Source of the DNA: Saliniramus fredricksonii
GTDB taxonomy: Bacteria > Pseudomonadota > Alphaproteobacteria > Rhizobiales > Beijerinckiaceae
Length of the DNA stretch: 64,000 nt
Reading direction: 5' to 3'
Assembly (NCBI RefSeq): GCF_900094735.1
Contig: NZ_FMBM01000002.1
Coordinates: 744,001-808,000 of the forward strand
The notes under the pieces were generated by a model. That model saw nothing but the letters and a program-made list of their open reading frames with translations. It searched no databases and had not been told where the DNA came from. The position numbers and the translations under genes were made by a program. This document shows positions 35,891 to 43,383 of the stretch, piece by piece (the first letter of the stretch is position 1; every line of letters starts with the position of its first letter).

Positions 35891-36614
35891 GCTCGTTGTT
35901 CATTTGAGGTACCGGTTCCTTAAAAATAAGGGACGCCTTTTTGGCAAGCTGCAGCAGGAGTTTGTCGTTCATCAGCATCTCATGGCCCTTGAGCATCGCC
36001 GAAATTGTGTAGAAGCCGCCTCGATAATTCGCATCCTCCCTGATATCGGCTTCAGCAGGAATGAACATGCGAAACTCATCTTCCTCATCGATTATGGTGA
36101 AAACGAGCTTCACCTTTTCCCCAACGCTCGGGAACTCGAAACGGTAGGCCCCGGCCCTTTTCTGGCCGTGGGATACGAAAACCCCACTATGGCGCCCCTG
36201 GTGGATTCCAAAGAAATGGCTTCGCTGCGCTTCATTCTCGTCCTCCGGGAAGGCGATACTCACCCCTTCGATCTGCAGGAGACCGGCAACCACATTGATG
36301 GCTCCGTGTGACGAGGCGCGGTGCCTCGCGGTGTCGAGGGTGTCCTGCATGATCGTGCTACCATGGGCGAGCCATGCGGTGTCGGCACTCAATATCTCTG
36401 CAAGCGCCTCAAGTTTTTTCGCTCGTGGTCGTATGGTCCCTGCATACCATTTTCTCACGGTCTCTAGGGTGACCTCGATCCCATGTTTTTCACGGAGTTC
36501 GTTCCTCACCCAACTGAACATGCCCTTGTTTTTCTCGGGGATTCTCGGGTTGCCTTCGAGGGCCACTTTCATACGGTGTGAAAACTCGTGGTCGGGTGCA
36601 TTGATGGGACTCAT
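35874..36614 (-). CDS. repressor-like HTH protein of a mobile module
   Basis: This 246-aa protein has an N-terminal XRE/lambda-type helix-turn-helix region (VTLETVRKWYAGTIRPRAKKLEALAEIL; residues 50-75, written here as landmarks) followed by a C-terminal domain. That domain lacks the Ser-Lys S24 peptidase dyad I would expect in a LexA/CI repressor (segments HGAINVVAGLLQIEGV and GVFVSHGQKRAGAYRFEFP). It is transcribed divergently from the primase genes across a palindrome-rich gap, the usual layout of a lysis/lysogeny-type switch. Its AT-richer codons differ from the flanking genes. Confidence 0.65.
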   Translation of the reverse strand: MSPINAPDHEFSHRMKVALEGNPRIPEKNKGMFSWVRNELREKHGIEVTLETVRKWYAGTIRPRAKKLEALAEILSADTAWLAHGSTIMQDTLDTARHRASSHGAINVVAGLLQIEGVSIAFPEDENEAQRSHFFGIHQGRHSGVFVSHGQKRAGAYRFEFPSVGEKVKLVFTIIDEEDEFRMFIPAEADIREDANYRGGFYTISAMLKGHEMLMNDKLLLQLAKKASLIFKEPVPQMNNERRDTR

Positions 36615-36905
36615 TGTCGATCCTTTTGACCGGGTTCGATCATCGATTCAATCGCGCATCAAATTATGAAAGTCAAGTTTAACTTGTGAAACGGATTTTT
36701 AGGCGTGCATGCGACTGCACTCTCAGGCGCGACTGAAGAGCAGTCCACGCGGTAAATTATGTAGGAATTATAGAACTTTAAGGCCTTAAAGAGTGCGATT
36801 CAATCAACCTGTTGATTATCTGGAGTTTGGAGGCGACTCTTTCCATAAATCACTTTATAAGTGATATTTAAACATGAAGTGGGCAATTGATTGATTGGGA
36901 AGCCA
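36615..36905. promoter_or_regulatory. divergent control region with four different perfect palindromes
   Basis: This AT-rich 291-bp gap separates the repressor-like gene from the small DNA-binding candidate. It holds CAAGTTTAACTTG (36674-36686), CTTTAAGGCCTTAAAG (36776-36791), ATCAAC-CT-GTTGAT (36803-36816) and ATCACTTTATAAGTGAT (36849-36865). All are perfect dyads of 13-17 bp with different sequences. They are the likely operators for the repressor and for the small protein encoded next. No coding sequence is seen. Confidence 0.7.
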
Positions 36906-37190
36906 ATGACATCGAACCGCACCGGCCTTGGGAAGAGGCACAAGAGAATCAACAAGGAATCCAAGCTTTTTGCCCTTCTCTACGAGAAGCTGCCTGAATA
37001 TCGGCACGTAAATACGCCGTATACACTGAAGGTCACGCGACTGTGCAACGATTTTAGGATCGCGCCACAGGGTTTCTACAATTGGGTCAGGGAAGATTTC
37101 CTTCCTCAGAAGCAGGCTGTTCCGCTCACTCGCCTCAGCGGATCGCTGATTACGCTGGAAGACCTCATCCCTTTCGTCATGAAAGACTGA
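36906..37190 (+). CDS. small basic DNA-binding candidate of the mobile module
   Basis: This 94-aa basic protein (TGLGKRHKRINKESK at the N-terminus) contains a possible helix-turn-helix (KVTRLCNDFRIAPQGFYNWVRE; a helix, a turn at APQ and a recognition helix with YNW). The N-terminal Lys/Arg-rich tail also suits DNA contact. It is first in the rightward operon before the primase and occupies the position of a Cro/AlpA-like regulator. I do not recognise a named family. The ATG at 36906 has a GGGAA site, and an upstream TTG is less likely. Confidence 0.6.
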   Translation: MTSNRTGLGKRHKRINKESKLFALLYEKLPEYRHVNTPYTLKVTRLCNDFRIAPQGFYNWVREDFLPQKQAVPLTRLSGSLITLEDLIPFVMKD

Positions 37191-37232
37191 CGAATCGTTC
37201 TGTGATTCTCGGGGGACAGAACGGGTGATGCG

Positions 37233-39518
37233 GTGCTGAAAGACATAAAGCCGCTCGTAGAAGCGGGATTCTCACTTCTCTGGTTGCGTGAGCGGACAAA
37301 GCGCCCGGTCGAGGCCGATTGGACCAATCTACCGACCCTCAGCTACGCCGATCTCAAGCGGAAATACCGCGAAGGGATGAACGTCGGCGTGCGCCTGGGC
37401 AAGCCGTCGAAGGTGGATGGGCTCTACCTCCACGTCATCGACATGGATATCCGCGACGACCTCTACCTCGACGACGCAATCGACGCCATCGAGCACATCA
37501 CGGGTCTCAACGTCTCGGAATTTCCGACCGTCATCAGCGGCAGCGGCGGCAAGTCGCGCCACTTCTATTTCCTCTGTGACCGACCTCTCCACAGCAAAAA
37601 GCTCTGGCGCAGCGACGAAGCGAAGAAGGTCGATGGGAAGTCGGTGAGGTGCGCCGAGGTCGAGCTATTCGGCACCGGCAAGCAGGTTGCGCTTCCGCCG
37701 TCGATCCATCCGGACACGGCCAAGAGATACCGGTGGAAGGAAGAGTTCGACGAGCGCCATCTGCCCGAGATCGACGCCGATCAGATCGAGGAGCGCATCG
37801 AAGATACCGAGCGCGGCGAGACCGGCTCGATCGAGCCTCTCGGGCTCAGCCTCGGCGACGCCGAGCACATGCTTGAGATGGTGCAGCCCTGGGCCGACGA
37901 CCGCGACACATGGCTCAGGGTCGGCATGGCCCTCAAGCATGAGTTCGGCGACGACGGGTGGGTGCTCTTTGACCGGTGGTCGAAACAGGGGCGCGGTTAC
38001 GACAAGCGCGAGAACCGGGCACAGTGGAAGACGTTCAAGACCGACCGCCGCAGCCTCGTGACGATGCGCACCATCGCCAAAGAGGCGCGCGAGGCCGAGT
38101 ACGAGGCGCAGTACGACGAGATCGCCGACGAGTTCGAGGACTTGCCGGATGAGGAGGTTGAGCCGGTCGAGGGCGACGACGACCCCATCGACTTCGAATC
38201 CCTCAAACACCTCATCAGGCTTCCGAAGCACTTGTGGAAGCCGCCCGGCGTGTTGGGCGATTTCGTGGACTACTACATGGCGACGGCGAAGGTTCCACAG
38301 CCGCAATTGGCCGTTCTCGCCGCCCTGGCGCTCGGCTCCGTCGTCTGCGGTCGCGGCTTCGTCACTGATAGGGACAATTACAGCAGCGCATTCTTCGCCG
38401 CCATCGCGGAGACGGCTGCCGGTAAGGAACACATCAAGAAGACGATCGAGGAGGCGCTGGTCGCGGGCGGGGCCGAGGAACTCATCGGCTACTCATCCTA
38501 TACGTCAAACGCAGGCGTGATCTCGGCCCTTTTGCGGAAGCCGAAGCACATCACCATCACCGACGAGTTCGGTCGCTACCTCATGAGTTCACGCAAAAGC
38601 GGGGACAGTAATAAAGCCGACGAGCAATCTACCCTTATGGAGATTTTCGGACGTGCTGATGGGCGGATGGCCCCAAAATCTTACTCAACGATGCATAAGA
38701 CGCCGGAACAGATCGAGGCCACCGAAGGTCGATATGTCGTAAGACCCGCGCTTACCTATTTCGGCCTCACCACGCCGGAGGTTCTATACAAAAGCCTCGG
38801 TGCTGAGGATGTAAATGACGGATTCCTCAACCGCTTCATCTTCATGCAGAGTGATATCGACTACGTGAAGAAAAATAACGCTCTCCCCCAGGAGGTGCCG
38901 AAGTCCGTTTCCGCATGGATCAGAGAGCATTTCAGCGCCTATGCCGAGGGGGAAGACGAGATTGGCACCATCGGAGACTTGATGGACCCGAAGAATCCGC
39001 CTGAGCCCGAGGTGATCCCGTTCACGAAAGAGGCGTCGGATTACCTCGACATGATCGATGAGCGCTACACCCGCAAAATGCGAAGGATGAAGCGCGACGG
39101 CAGCGGCTTCCAAGGGCTTTGGGGGCGAACGCGCGAGAAGGCCATGCGCCTGTCCCTCTTCATTGCGCTCAGCGACAGGCGCAGCAGAATCGGACTGAAC
39201 CACATCAAATGGGCGAGCGATTTCGTCGAGCACTGCGATGACCGCTTCGCACAGCAGTTCGTAACGCAGGTCGGTAGGCATCGCCTCGATCCCATTGCCG
39301 AGACTGTAGCAAAGAAGATCGCCAGCTTCGGCCCGAAGGGGGTTAGCGAAGGCGTGTTGCTGAATAGGTGTCGCCCCTTCGCCAACCTCGAAAGTCGGGA
39401 TCGCGAGGAGGTCATCGACCGGCTTCTGCGCGTCCACGGAGTCAGGAGGGTCCAGAGTAAATCAAAGCGCGGACGGTCAACAGCCATTTACATAGCAAAA
39501 GGAGAGAGTGATGAGTGA
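37233..39518 (+). CDS. primase/helicase-type replication protein (prim-pol, PriCT and DUF3987-like regions)
   Basis: This 761-aa protein starts at GTG 37233. Residues ~10-190 resemble a bifunctional primase/polymerase, with an acidic metal motif (VIDMDIRDD), SGSGGKSRHFYF and the HP-containing SIHPDTAKRYRW. Residues ~205-285 match a PriCT-2 helical domain (AWADDRDTWLRVGMALK-like, DRWSKQGRGYD). Residues ~325-660 resemble DUF3987 helicases, but the P-loop is degenerate (ETAAGKEH). A C-terminal winged-helix-like tail follows. Such proteins replicate phages, satellites and integrative plasmids. It is coupled to the next gene by an 8-bp overlap. Confidence 0.85.
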   Translation: MLKDIKPLVEAGFSLLWLRERTKRPVEADWTNLPTLSYADLKRKYREGMNVGVRLGKPSKVDGLYLHVIDMDIRDDLYLDDAIDAIEHITGLNVSEFPTVISGSGGKSRHFYFLCDRPLHSKKLWRSDEAKKVDGKSVRCAEVELFGTGKQVALPPSIHPDTAKRYRWKEEFDERHLPEIDADQIEERIEDTERGETGSIEPLGLSLGDAEHMLEMVQPWADDRDTWLRVGMALKHEFGDDGWVLFDRWSKQGRGYDKRENRAQWKTFKTDRRSLVTMRTIAKEAREAEYEAQYDEIADEFEDLPDEEVEPVEGDDDPIDFESLKHLIRLPKHLWKPPGVLGDFVDYYMATAKVPQPQLAVLAALALGSVVCGRGFVTDRDNYSSAFFAAIAETAAGKEHIKKTIEEALVAGGAEELIGYSSYTSNAGVISALLRKPKHITITDEFGRYLMSSRKSGDSNKADEQSTLMEIFGRADGRMAPKSYSTMHKTPEQIEATEGRYVVRPALTYFGLTTPEVLYKSLGAEDVNDGFLNRFIFMQSDIDYVKKNNALPQEVPKSVSAWIREHFSAYAEGEDEIGTIGDLMDPKNPPEPEVIPFTKEASDYLDMIDERYTRKMRRMKRDGSGFQGLWGRTREKAMRLSLFIALSDRRSRIGLNHIKWASDFVEHCDDRFAQQFVTQVGRHRLDPIAETVAKKIASFGPKGVSEGVLLNRCRPFANLESRDREEVIDRLLRVHGVRRVQSKSKRGRSTAIYIAKGESDE

Positions 39519-40068
39519 GATCACGTTGAAAATCGACGCGTCTGAGATTCTTGAGGAGGTCCGGAAAGCCTTTTTCAGCCCAGAAGTGAATGAAGCCGCC
39601 GAGCATGACCGCGCCCTGGATGAGGCTGGTAGGGAATGCCTAAAGGTGATCAAGCTGGAAGGTGAAGATGGTATATATAAGAGAGGTTTGGCTGCGCGAT
39701 GCGCGTCATTCCGCAAGCTCAGTAGAGATGATCGGGAGGTGGTCATCGCCCGACTTCAACGTGATTATGGAGTCCAGGTGAAATTTATCCAATCAATCGG
39801 CACATGGCTCTACTATGTGAAGGCTGATCAGGAGGTCACTGAGGACGGGGTTCATATCGACGATCTGAGAGAAATCGCGGAAGCACTTTCGTTGATGATT
39901 GGGCATGCGGGATCGGATGGAATTTCGAGGGACGAGTTGATGAGACGGTCGCTGCCGCTCCGGATTATCTCAGTGCATGACGCAGCACAGGTCTCTCGTA
40001 TTCTGCAAGAGGAATATAAGGTGAAAACGAGGTGGGACGAAAAAGGGAATGTCCAGTTCTACGTTTAA
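39511..40068 (+). CDS. small protein sharing a winged-helix-like module with the primase C-terminus
   Basis: This 185-aa acidic protein overlaps the primase stop. Its segment ARCASFRKLSRDDREVVIAR continuing to LQRDYGVQVKF, then WLYYVKAD, lines up with the primase tail NRCRPFANLESRDREEVIDR, LLRVHGVRRV and AIYIAKG. The second half repeats the theme (RSLPLRIISVHDAAQVSRIL, VQFYV). It therefore appears to hold two winged-helix units, perhaps loading or tethering the primase on the origin that lies just downstream. No family name is known to me. A strong AAAAGGAGAG site precedes the ATG. Confidence 0.6.
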   Translation: MSEITLKIDASEILEEVRKAFFSPEVNEAAEHDRALDEAGRECLKVIKLEGEDGIYKRGLAARCASFRKLSRDDREVVIARLQRDYGVQVKFIQSIGTWLYYVKADQEVTEDGVHIDDLREIAEALSLMIGHAGSDGISRDELMRRSLPLRIISVHDAAQVSRILQEEYKVKTRWDEKGNVQFYV

Positions 40069-40088
40069 ATCCCTGACATTTTCGAAAA

Positions 40089-40112
40089 GGCCCGCTTCGG
40101 CGGGCTTTTTTT
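40089..40112 (+). terminator. Rho-independent terminator of the replication operon
   Basis: GCCCGC-TTCG-GCGGGC is a six-pair GC stem with a stable tetraloop followed by seven T residues. It ends the operon of small regulator, primase and partner protein. Confidence 0.85.
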
Positions 40113-40120
40113 ATACATAC

Positions 40121-40372
40121 ACACTTGATACACGGGGTGTGTATCTTTCAAACCCTTATGGCGTACAGGTTTGAGGCGTATATATACACAAATACACAGA
40201 TACACAGGGGGTGCCTGTGGGGGGCTTTCGAGGGTGGATTCGAGTGTGATTTCAAAAAAGGGTGTGGGGGTGTGTATCTGTGTATATATAATAATATCTA
40301 TATATATATCAATAACTTAGATCCAAATTATATATACACACCCTGTGTATCTGTGTGTATCTTTAAAAAATA
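40121..40372. other. AT-rich iteron region, candidate replication origin of the mobile module
   Basis: Copies of TGTGTATC occur in both orientations at 40127, 40138, 40199, 40271, 40344 and 40354, several as facing pairs (GATACAC-GGGG-TGTGTATC). Between them are long AT tracts (40284-40340, TATATATATC). This contrasts sharply with the GC-rich flanks. Iterons beside a DNA-unwinding AT stretch, directly downstream of a primase/helicase gene, are the arrangement of replication origins in phage satellites and small plasmids. No gene is present. Confidence 0.65.
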
Positions 40373-40496
40373 AAAAATTCGAGGTGTGAGCGGACAAAAA
40401 TAAGGATTTTCAGCCGAAAAACTGTCAAACACCGGGGCTCAGCGCCCCCCGCGACCGAGTATCCCCGCAGGAAGGACCCGGAGCGACGGTCAAATT

Positions 40497-40586
40497 GTCT
40501 CAAACTCTTTAAGCGCGTGTTAACCTGTCTCAAACGGCAAGGCATTGTCTCAACTTGTCTCATGCCCATTAACGCCCGCTTAACCT
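40497..40586 (+). repeat. 10-bp-phased GTCTCA motifs (right end of mobile-like module)
   Basis: GTCTCA occurs at 40497, 40527, 40547 and 40557, with a degenerate GTGTTA at 40517. The distances are 30, 20 and 10 bp, all multiples of ten. Orientation and core sequence match the array at 35788-35890, about 4.7 kb to the left. Related TTAACC/TTAACG steps follow in the same phase at 40569 and 40580. The two arrays bracket the repressor-primase-origin module. Confidence 0.75.
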
Positions 40587-41324
40587 TCACGCGCCGCTAA
40601 CACGTTCCCGCGAAGTCACTTCAAATGCATCACGCATTCAAGGCAATATCGATTCAATCCAGATGCACTTGCAACTTATTCGCAACTAGAATTTATGATT
40701 CATTTGAAACGAACCCGATTGGAATTTTCCCATGCGAATTCGTGCACCGATTTACCAGGCGATATCACCGGCCCGATACCAGGGCGCAACTAGGCGACAG
40801 GGCAGGAGCGCGCCCGATAAATGCGCCGATACGAATCCGCCCCGATGATTCCGGCTCTCGCGAGGCTCAGGGGCGCGAGCGATACGCGGCAAGGGCTCAC
40901 ATGGCTAAGCTTGATCGATCATGCGGGTGGCGGGCAACACGGAGAATGACGAGGTCGATAACGGCGAAGACAAGGCGGACTGGTTCAAGCTGCCACACAT
41001 CATCGGGGCCACGCCACGGCAACGCGCGACCGAAAGGAAAGAGGTCATACGCAAGTCATAAGGGTTTACACAGACATTTTTCGATCAGAAGTAGAGCTTT
41101 GAGCGAACAAATGCAGGGTCGGGATCGTTCATGCTGGCACCGATCTGGGACCGTTGGGGCCTTTAACTCGCGTCTCGACCCGGCGTCGAGTCTCGACAGG
41201 GCTTGGGCGGGTATCGAGACGCTGATCGACGACGCCTTGTTTGGCGACGCCCGTAGTTAAAGATTGAATTCGCATCACCAACTAAGCAGGTGTGGGCTTC
41301 GACTCGGGGCTTTTTCACAAATGG
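40587..41324. other. gene-poor junction between the mobile module and the BREX operon
   Basis: I see no convincing gene in these 738 bp. A long + strand open frame (40625-41260) has composition unlike a protein. A 46-codon frame at 40921-41061 (containing DWFKLPHIIGATPRQRATER) and a frame ending at 41260 (LDRAWAGIETLIDDALFGDA) look more protein-like and may be remnants of decayed genes. An integrase that once ended the module could have been here, but no recombinase motif survives. Confidence 0.4.
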
Positions 41325-43382
41325 CTAATCCTCCAGCGCCTTGAAGGCAGCATCGGCAGCGTCGCGGTAGAACTCGATCGAAATCTTCGTCCAGATTTCA
41401 TCAGGGAGGTCGATCAGCTGCCGTCGAACGGAAACCGGAAGAAGTAGCGTTTGTGCCTGTTTCTCGACTGCCAGCTCGGCAATACGGATCGCGCTCGGCA
41501 ATGGCTCGGTTGAACCGCCGAGCGCGAGAGAACCGGCAATAATCGTCGATCCGCGCGTATTCTTGCCGAGCATGGCGCCACACAGGGCGGCGAGCGTGGG
41601 AACACCAAGGGACGCCCCGCTCCTGTCCGCATCCATGGCCCGCAGCTGGACGGTGAATTCATGTGCGCGCGGATCACGATCACCGATGAGACCTTTGGCC
41701 TGCGCATAGAGATTCTGCTCCGCCACGCGGACGCTTTCGCGAAAGGCCGGCGGCGTCGGATGGTTCAGGATGCGCAGCCCCGCACCCGGCTGGGCCGTCA
41801 CCTCGATACGATAGAGCCCAGGCCCGGTTTCGTTGCCACCGGGGCCGATCGCCCAAACCTGACCGGGTGGGAGCGGTTCGGCATCAATCGCCTCGTCCGA
41901 ATGCAGCTCGGGTGTCGCGACGAACTGCTCAACACCGTCGAGACCCAGCGTGTAGCTGAACAGCGTGTTCCTGAACTCGCTCTTGAACACGCGTTTCTGC
42001 TGTTCTTTAACCCGCCGGCGGCTTTCGAGCGCCAGCCGCACGATCCACTCCAGATCCTGATCGGGAACTTCCGCTGCGGGATCGGGATGCAGCAATTTGA
42101 CCAGCCCGCTGACGCTCTTTCTCACCGCTTCGATATCGCGCCCTGAAAGCGCGCCACCAAAGTGGATACGTCCGTCGAGGACGTTCGCGCGCGACGAAAA
42201 GCGCAGGCGCGTCCAGCTCTCCGAGAGGAAATCCGAGACCAGGCCGAAATGATCGGTGAGATGCGCGCGCGGGTCGAGCTTCGGGTAGTCCCAACCGGGC
42301 GCGTAGGCATGCAGTCGATCCATGAAGGCGGTATCGTCGCGCATTTCCGGCGGGAGCGGCGAGAGGAGGTGCCCGAAGCGCTGCGCCTGCTCCAGATCGA
42401 CGTCGAGGTTGCCGACGAGGACGATACCGCCCTCGGCGCGGATGCTGTCCTTGCCGCGCGAAAACTCGCCGGAGGCCATGTAGCCCTTCATGATGTTGAC
42501 GCCGTCCTTCGAATCGAAGGAAATGCCGGCGACTTCGTCGAAGCAGACGACATCATATTGGCAGACGAGGCCGCGCTGGCCGTTGGCCATGTTCACGAAC
42601 ATCCGGGCCACCGTCGCCTTGCCACCGGAAATCAGGTGGGCATAGGGCGAAATCTGCTGGAACAGATGGCTCTTGCCGGTGCCGCGCGGGCCAAGCTCGA
42701 CAAAGTTGTAATTACGCTCGACGAACGGGATCATGCGCAGCAGGGCGACCCGCTTGGCGCGCTCATCGAAGGCGGATGGTTCGAGCCCGGTCGAACGCAG
42801 CAGGAAATCGATCCAGTCGGCAGTCGTGTCGAAGGCGCGGCGCCCGGCATAGAGCGTGTCGAGCACATCCGAGCGCGACATCTGGATCGGACGCATTGCC
42901 TCGATGCCGAAGGGGCGGCCATTTTTCTCCTGGGCGATGACGCTGTCGTAGGAGAGCGTGATCTCCGCGTAAAAGCCGTCGATCAGCATGCGCTCGTTTT
43001 CCTCGATCATGGCATCGGGGATGCGCACATCCCTGAGGGCGAGACTGGGGAGTTCTGCGACGTAACACGCGTTCTTTGCATCGAGTCGGGCGCGGATCAC
43101 GTCGATCAGCCGCACTGACCCTTTACGGAACGCCTCGTTCTTGAAGACTTCCTCCTGCCCGGTACGAACGCAGCGGTCTTTCAGTTGCTTCTCGACGATC
43201 TCCAGCCCTTCCGCGATCTCCGCTTCGTCGGTAGAGGCGCAGTAGCGTCCCAGCAGGAATTCGACGACATAGGCGGGTACCGGATAGGCCTTGGCGTAGC
43301 GCCGAACCAGATCCTTGCGCACGACGAAGCCCTCAAAGGCGCGCGAGCCGATGTCGTCCAGGCGATCGAGTGTGAAGCTCAC
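41325..43382 (-). CDS. brxL: BREX system Lon protease-like AAA+ protein BrxL
   Basis: This 685-aa protein is the last gene of a BREX type 1 operon. An N-terminal domain (AFEGFVVRKDLVRRYAK) leads to an AAA+ core with Walker A GPRGTGKS near residue 235 and Walker B-like VVCFDEVAG. A C-terminal Lon-like domain follows (SLGVPTLAALCGAM). By eye the Lon catalytic Lys position is not conserved, so protease activity is doubtful. Known BrxL proteins form DNA-binding ring assemblies needed for phage restriction. I set the start at GTG 43382, just after the pglZ stop, because family N-termini align there. Confidence 0.92.
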   Translation of the reverse strand: MSFTLDRLDDIGSRAFEGFVVRKDLVRRYAKAYPVPAYVVEFLLGRYCASTDEAEIAEGLEIVEKQLKDRCVRTGQEEVFKNEAFRKGSVRLIDVIRARLDAKNACYVAELPSLALRDVRIPDAMIEENERMLIDGFYAEITLSYDSVIAQEKNGRPFGIEAMRPIQMSRSDVLDTLYAGRRAFDTTADWIDFLLRSTGLEPSAFDERAKRVALLRMIPFVERNYNFVELGPRGTGKSHLFQQISPYAHLISGGKATVARMFVNMANGQRGLVCQYDVVCFDEVAGISFDSKDGVNIMKGYMASGEFSRGKDSIRAEGGIVLVGNLDVDLEQAQRFGHLLSPLPPEMRDDTAFMDRLHAYAPGWDYPKLDPRAHLTDHFGLVSDFLSESWTRLRFSSRANVLDGRIHFGGALSGRDIEAVRKSVSGLVKLLHPDPAAEVPDQDLEWIVRLALESRRRVKEQQKRVFKSEFRNTLFSYTLGLDGVEQFVATPELHSDEAIDAEPLPPGQVWAIGPGGNETGPGLYRIEVTAQPGAGLRILNHPTPPAFRESVRVAEQNLYAQAKGLIGDRDPRAHEFTVQLRAMDADRSGASLGVPTLAALCGAMLGKNTRGSTIIAGSLALGGSTEPLPSAIRIAELAVEKQAQTLLLPVSVRRQLIDLPDEIWTKISIEFYRDAADAAFKALED

Positions 43383-43383
43383 G

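Noticed and set aside
40121-40372. CRISPR-like array of short repeats
   Set aside because: The copies are 8 bp, in both orientations and irregularly spaced, unlike CRISPR repeats and spacers. An origin fits better.
40625-41260. 211-codon open frame on the + strand next to the mobile module
   Set aside because: Residue composition is unlike a protein and no motif or ribosome site is present, so it was treated as decayed DNA.
41325-43382. Housekeeping Lon protease
   Set aside because: The AAA+ and C-terminal domains are of BrxL type, the position is last in a BREX operon and the Lon catalytic Lys is not evident.
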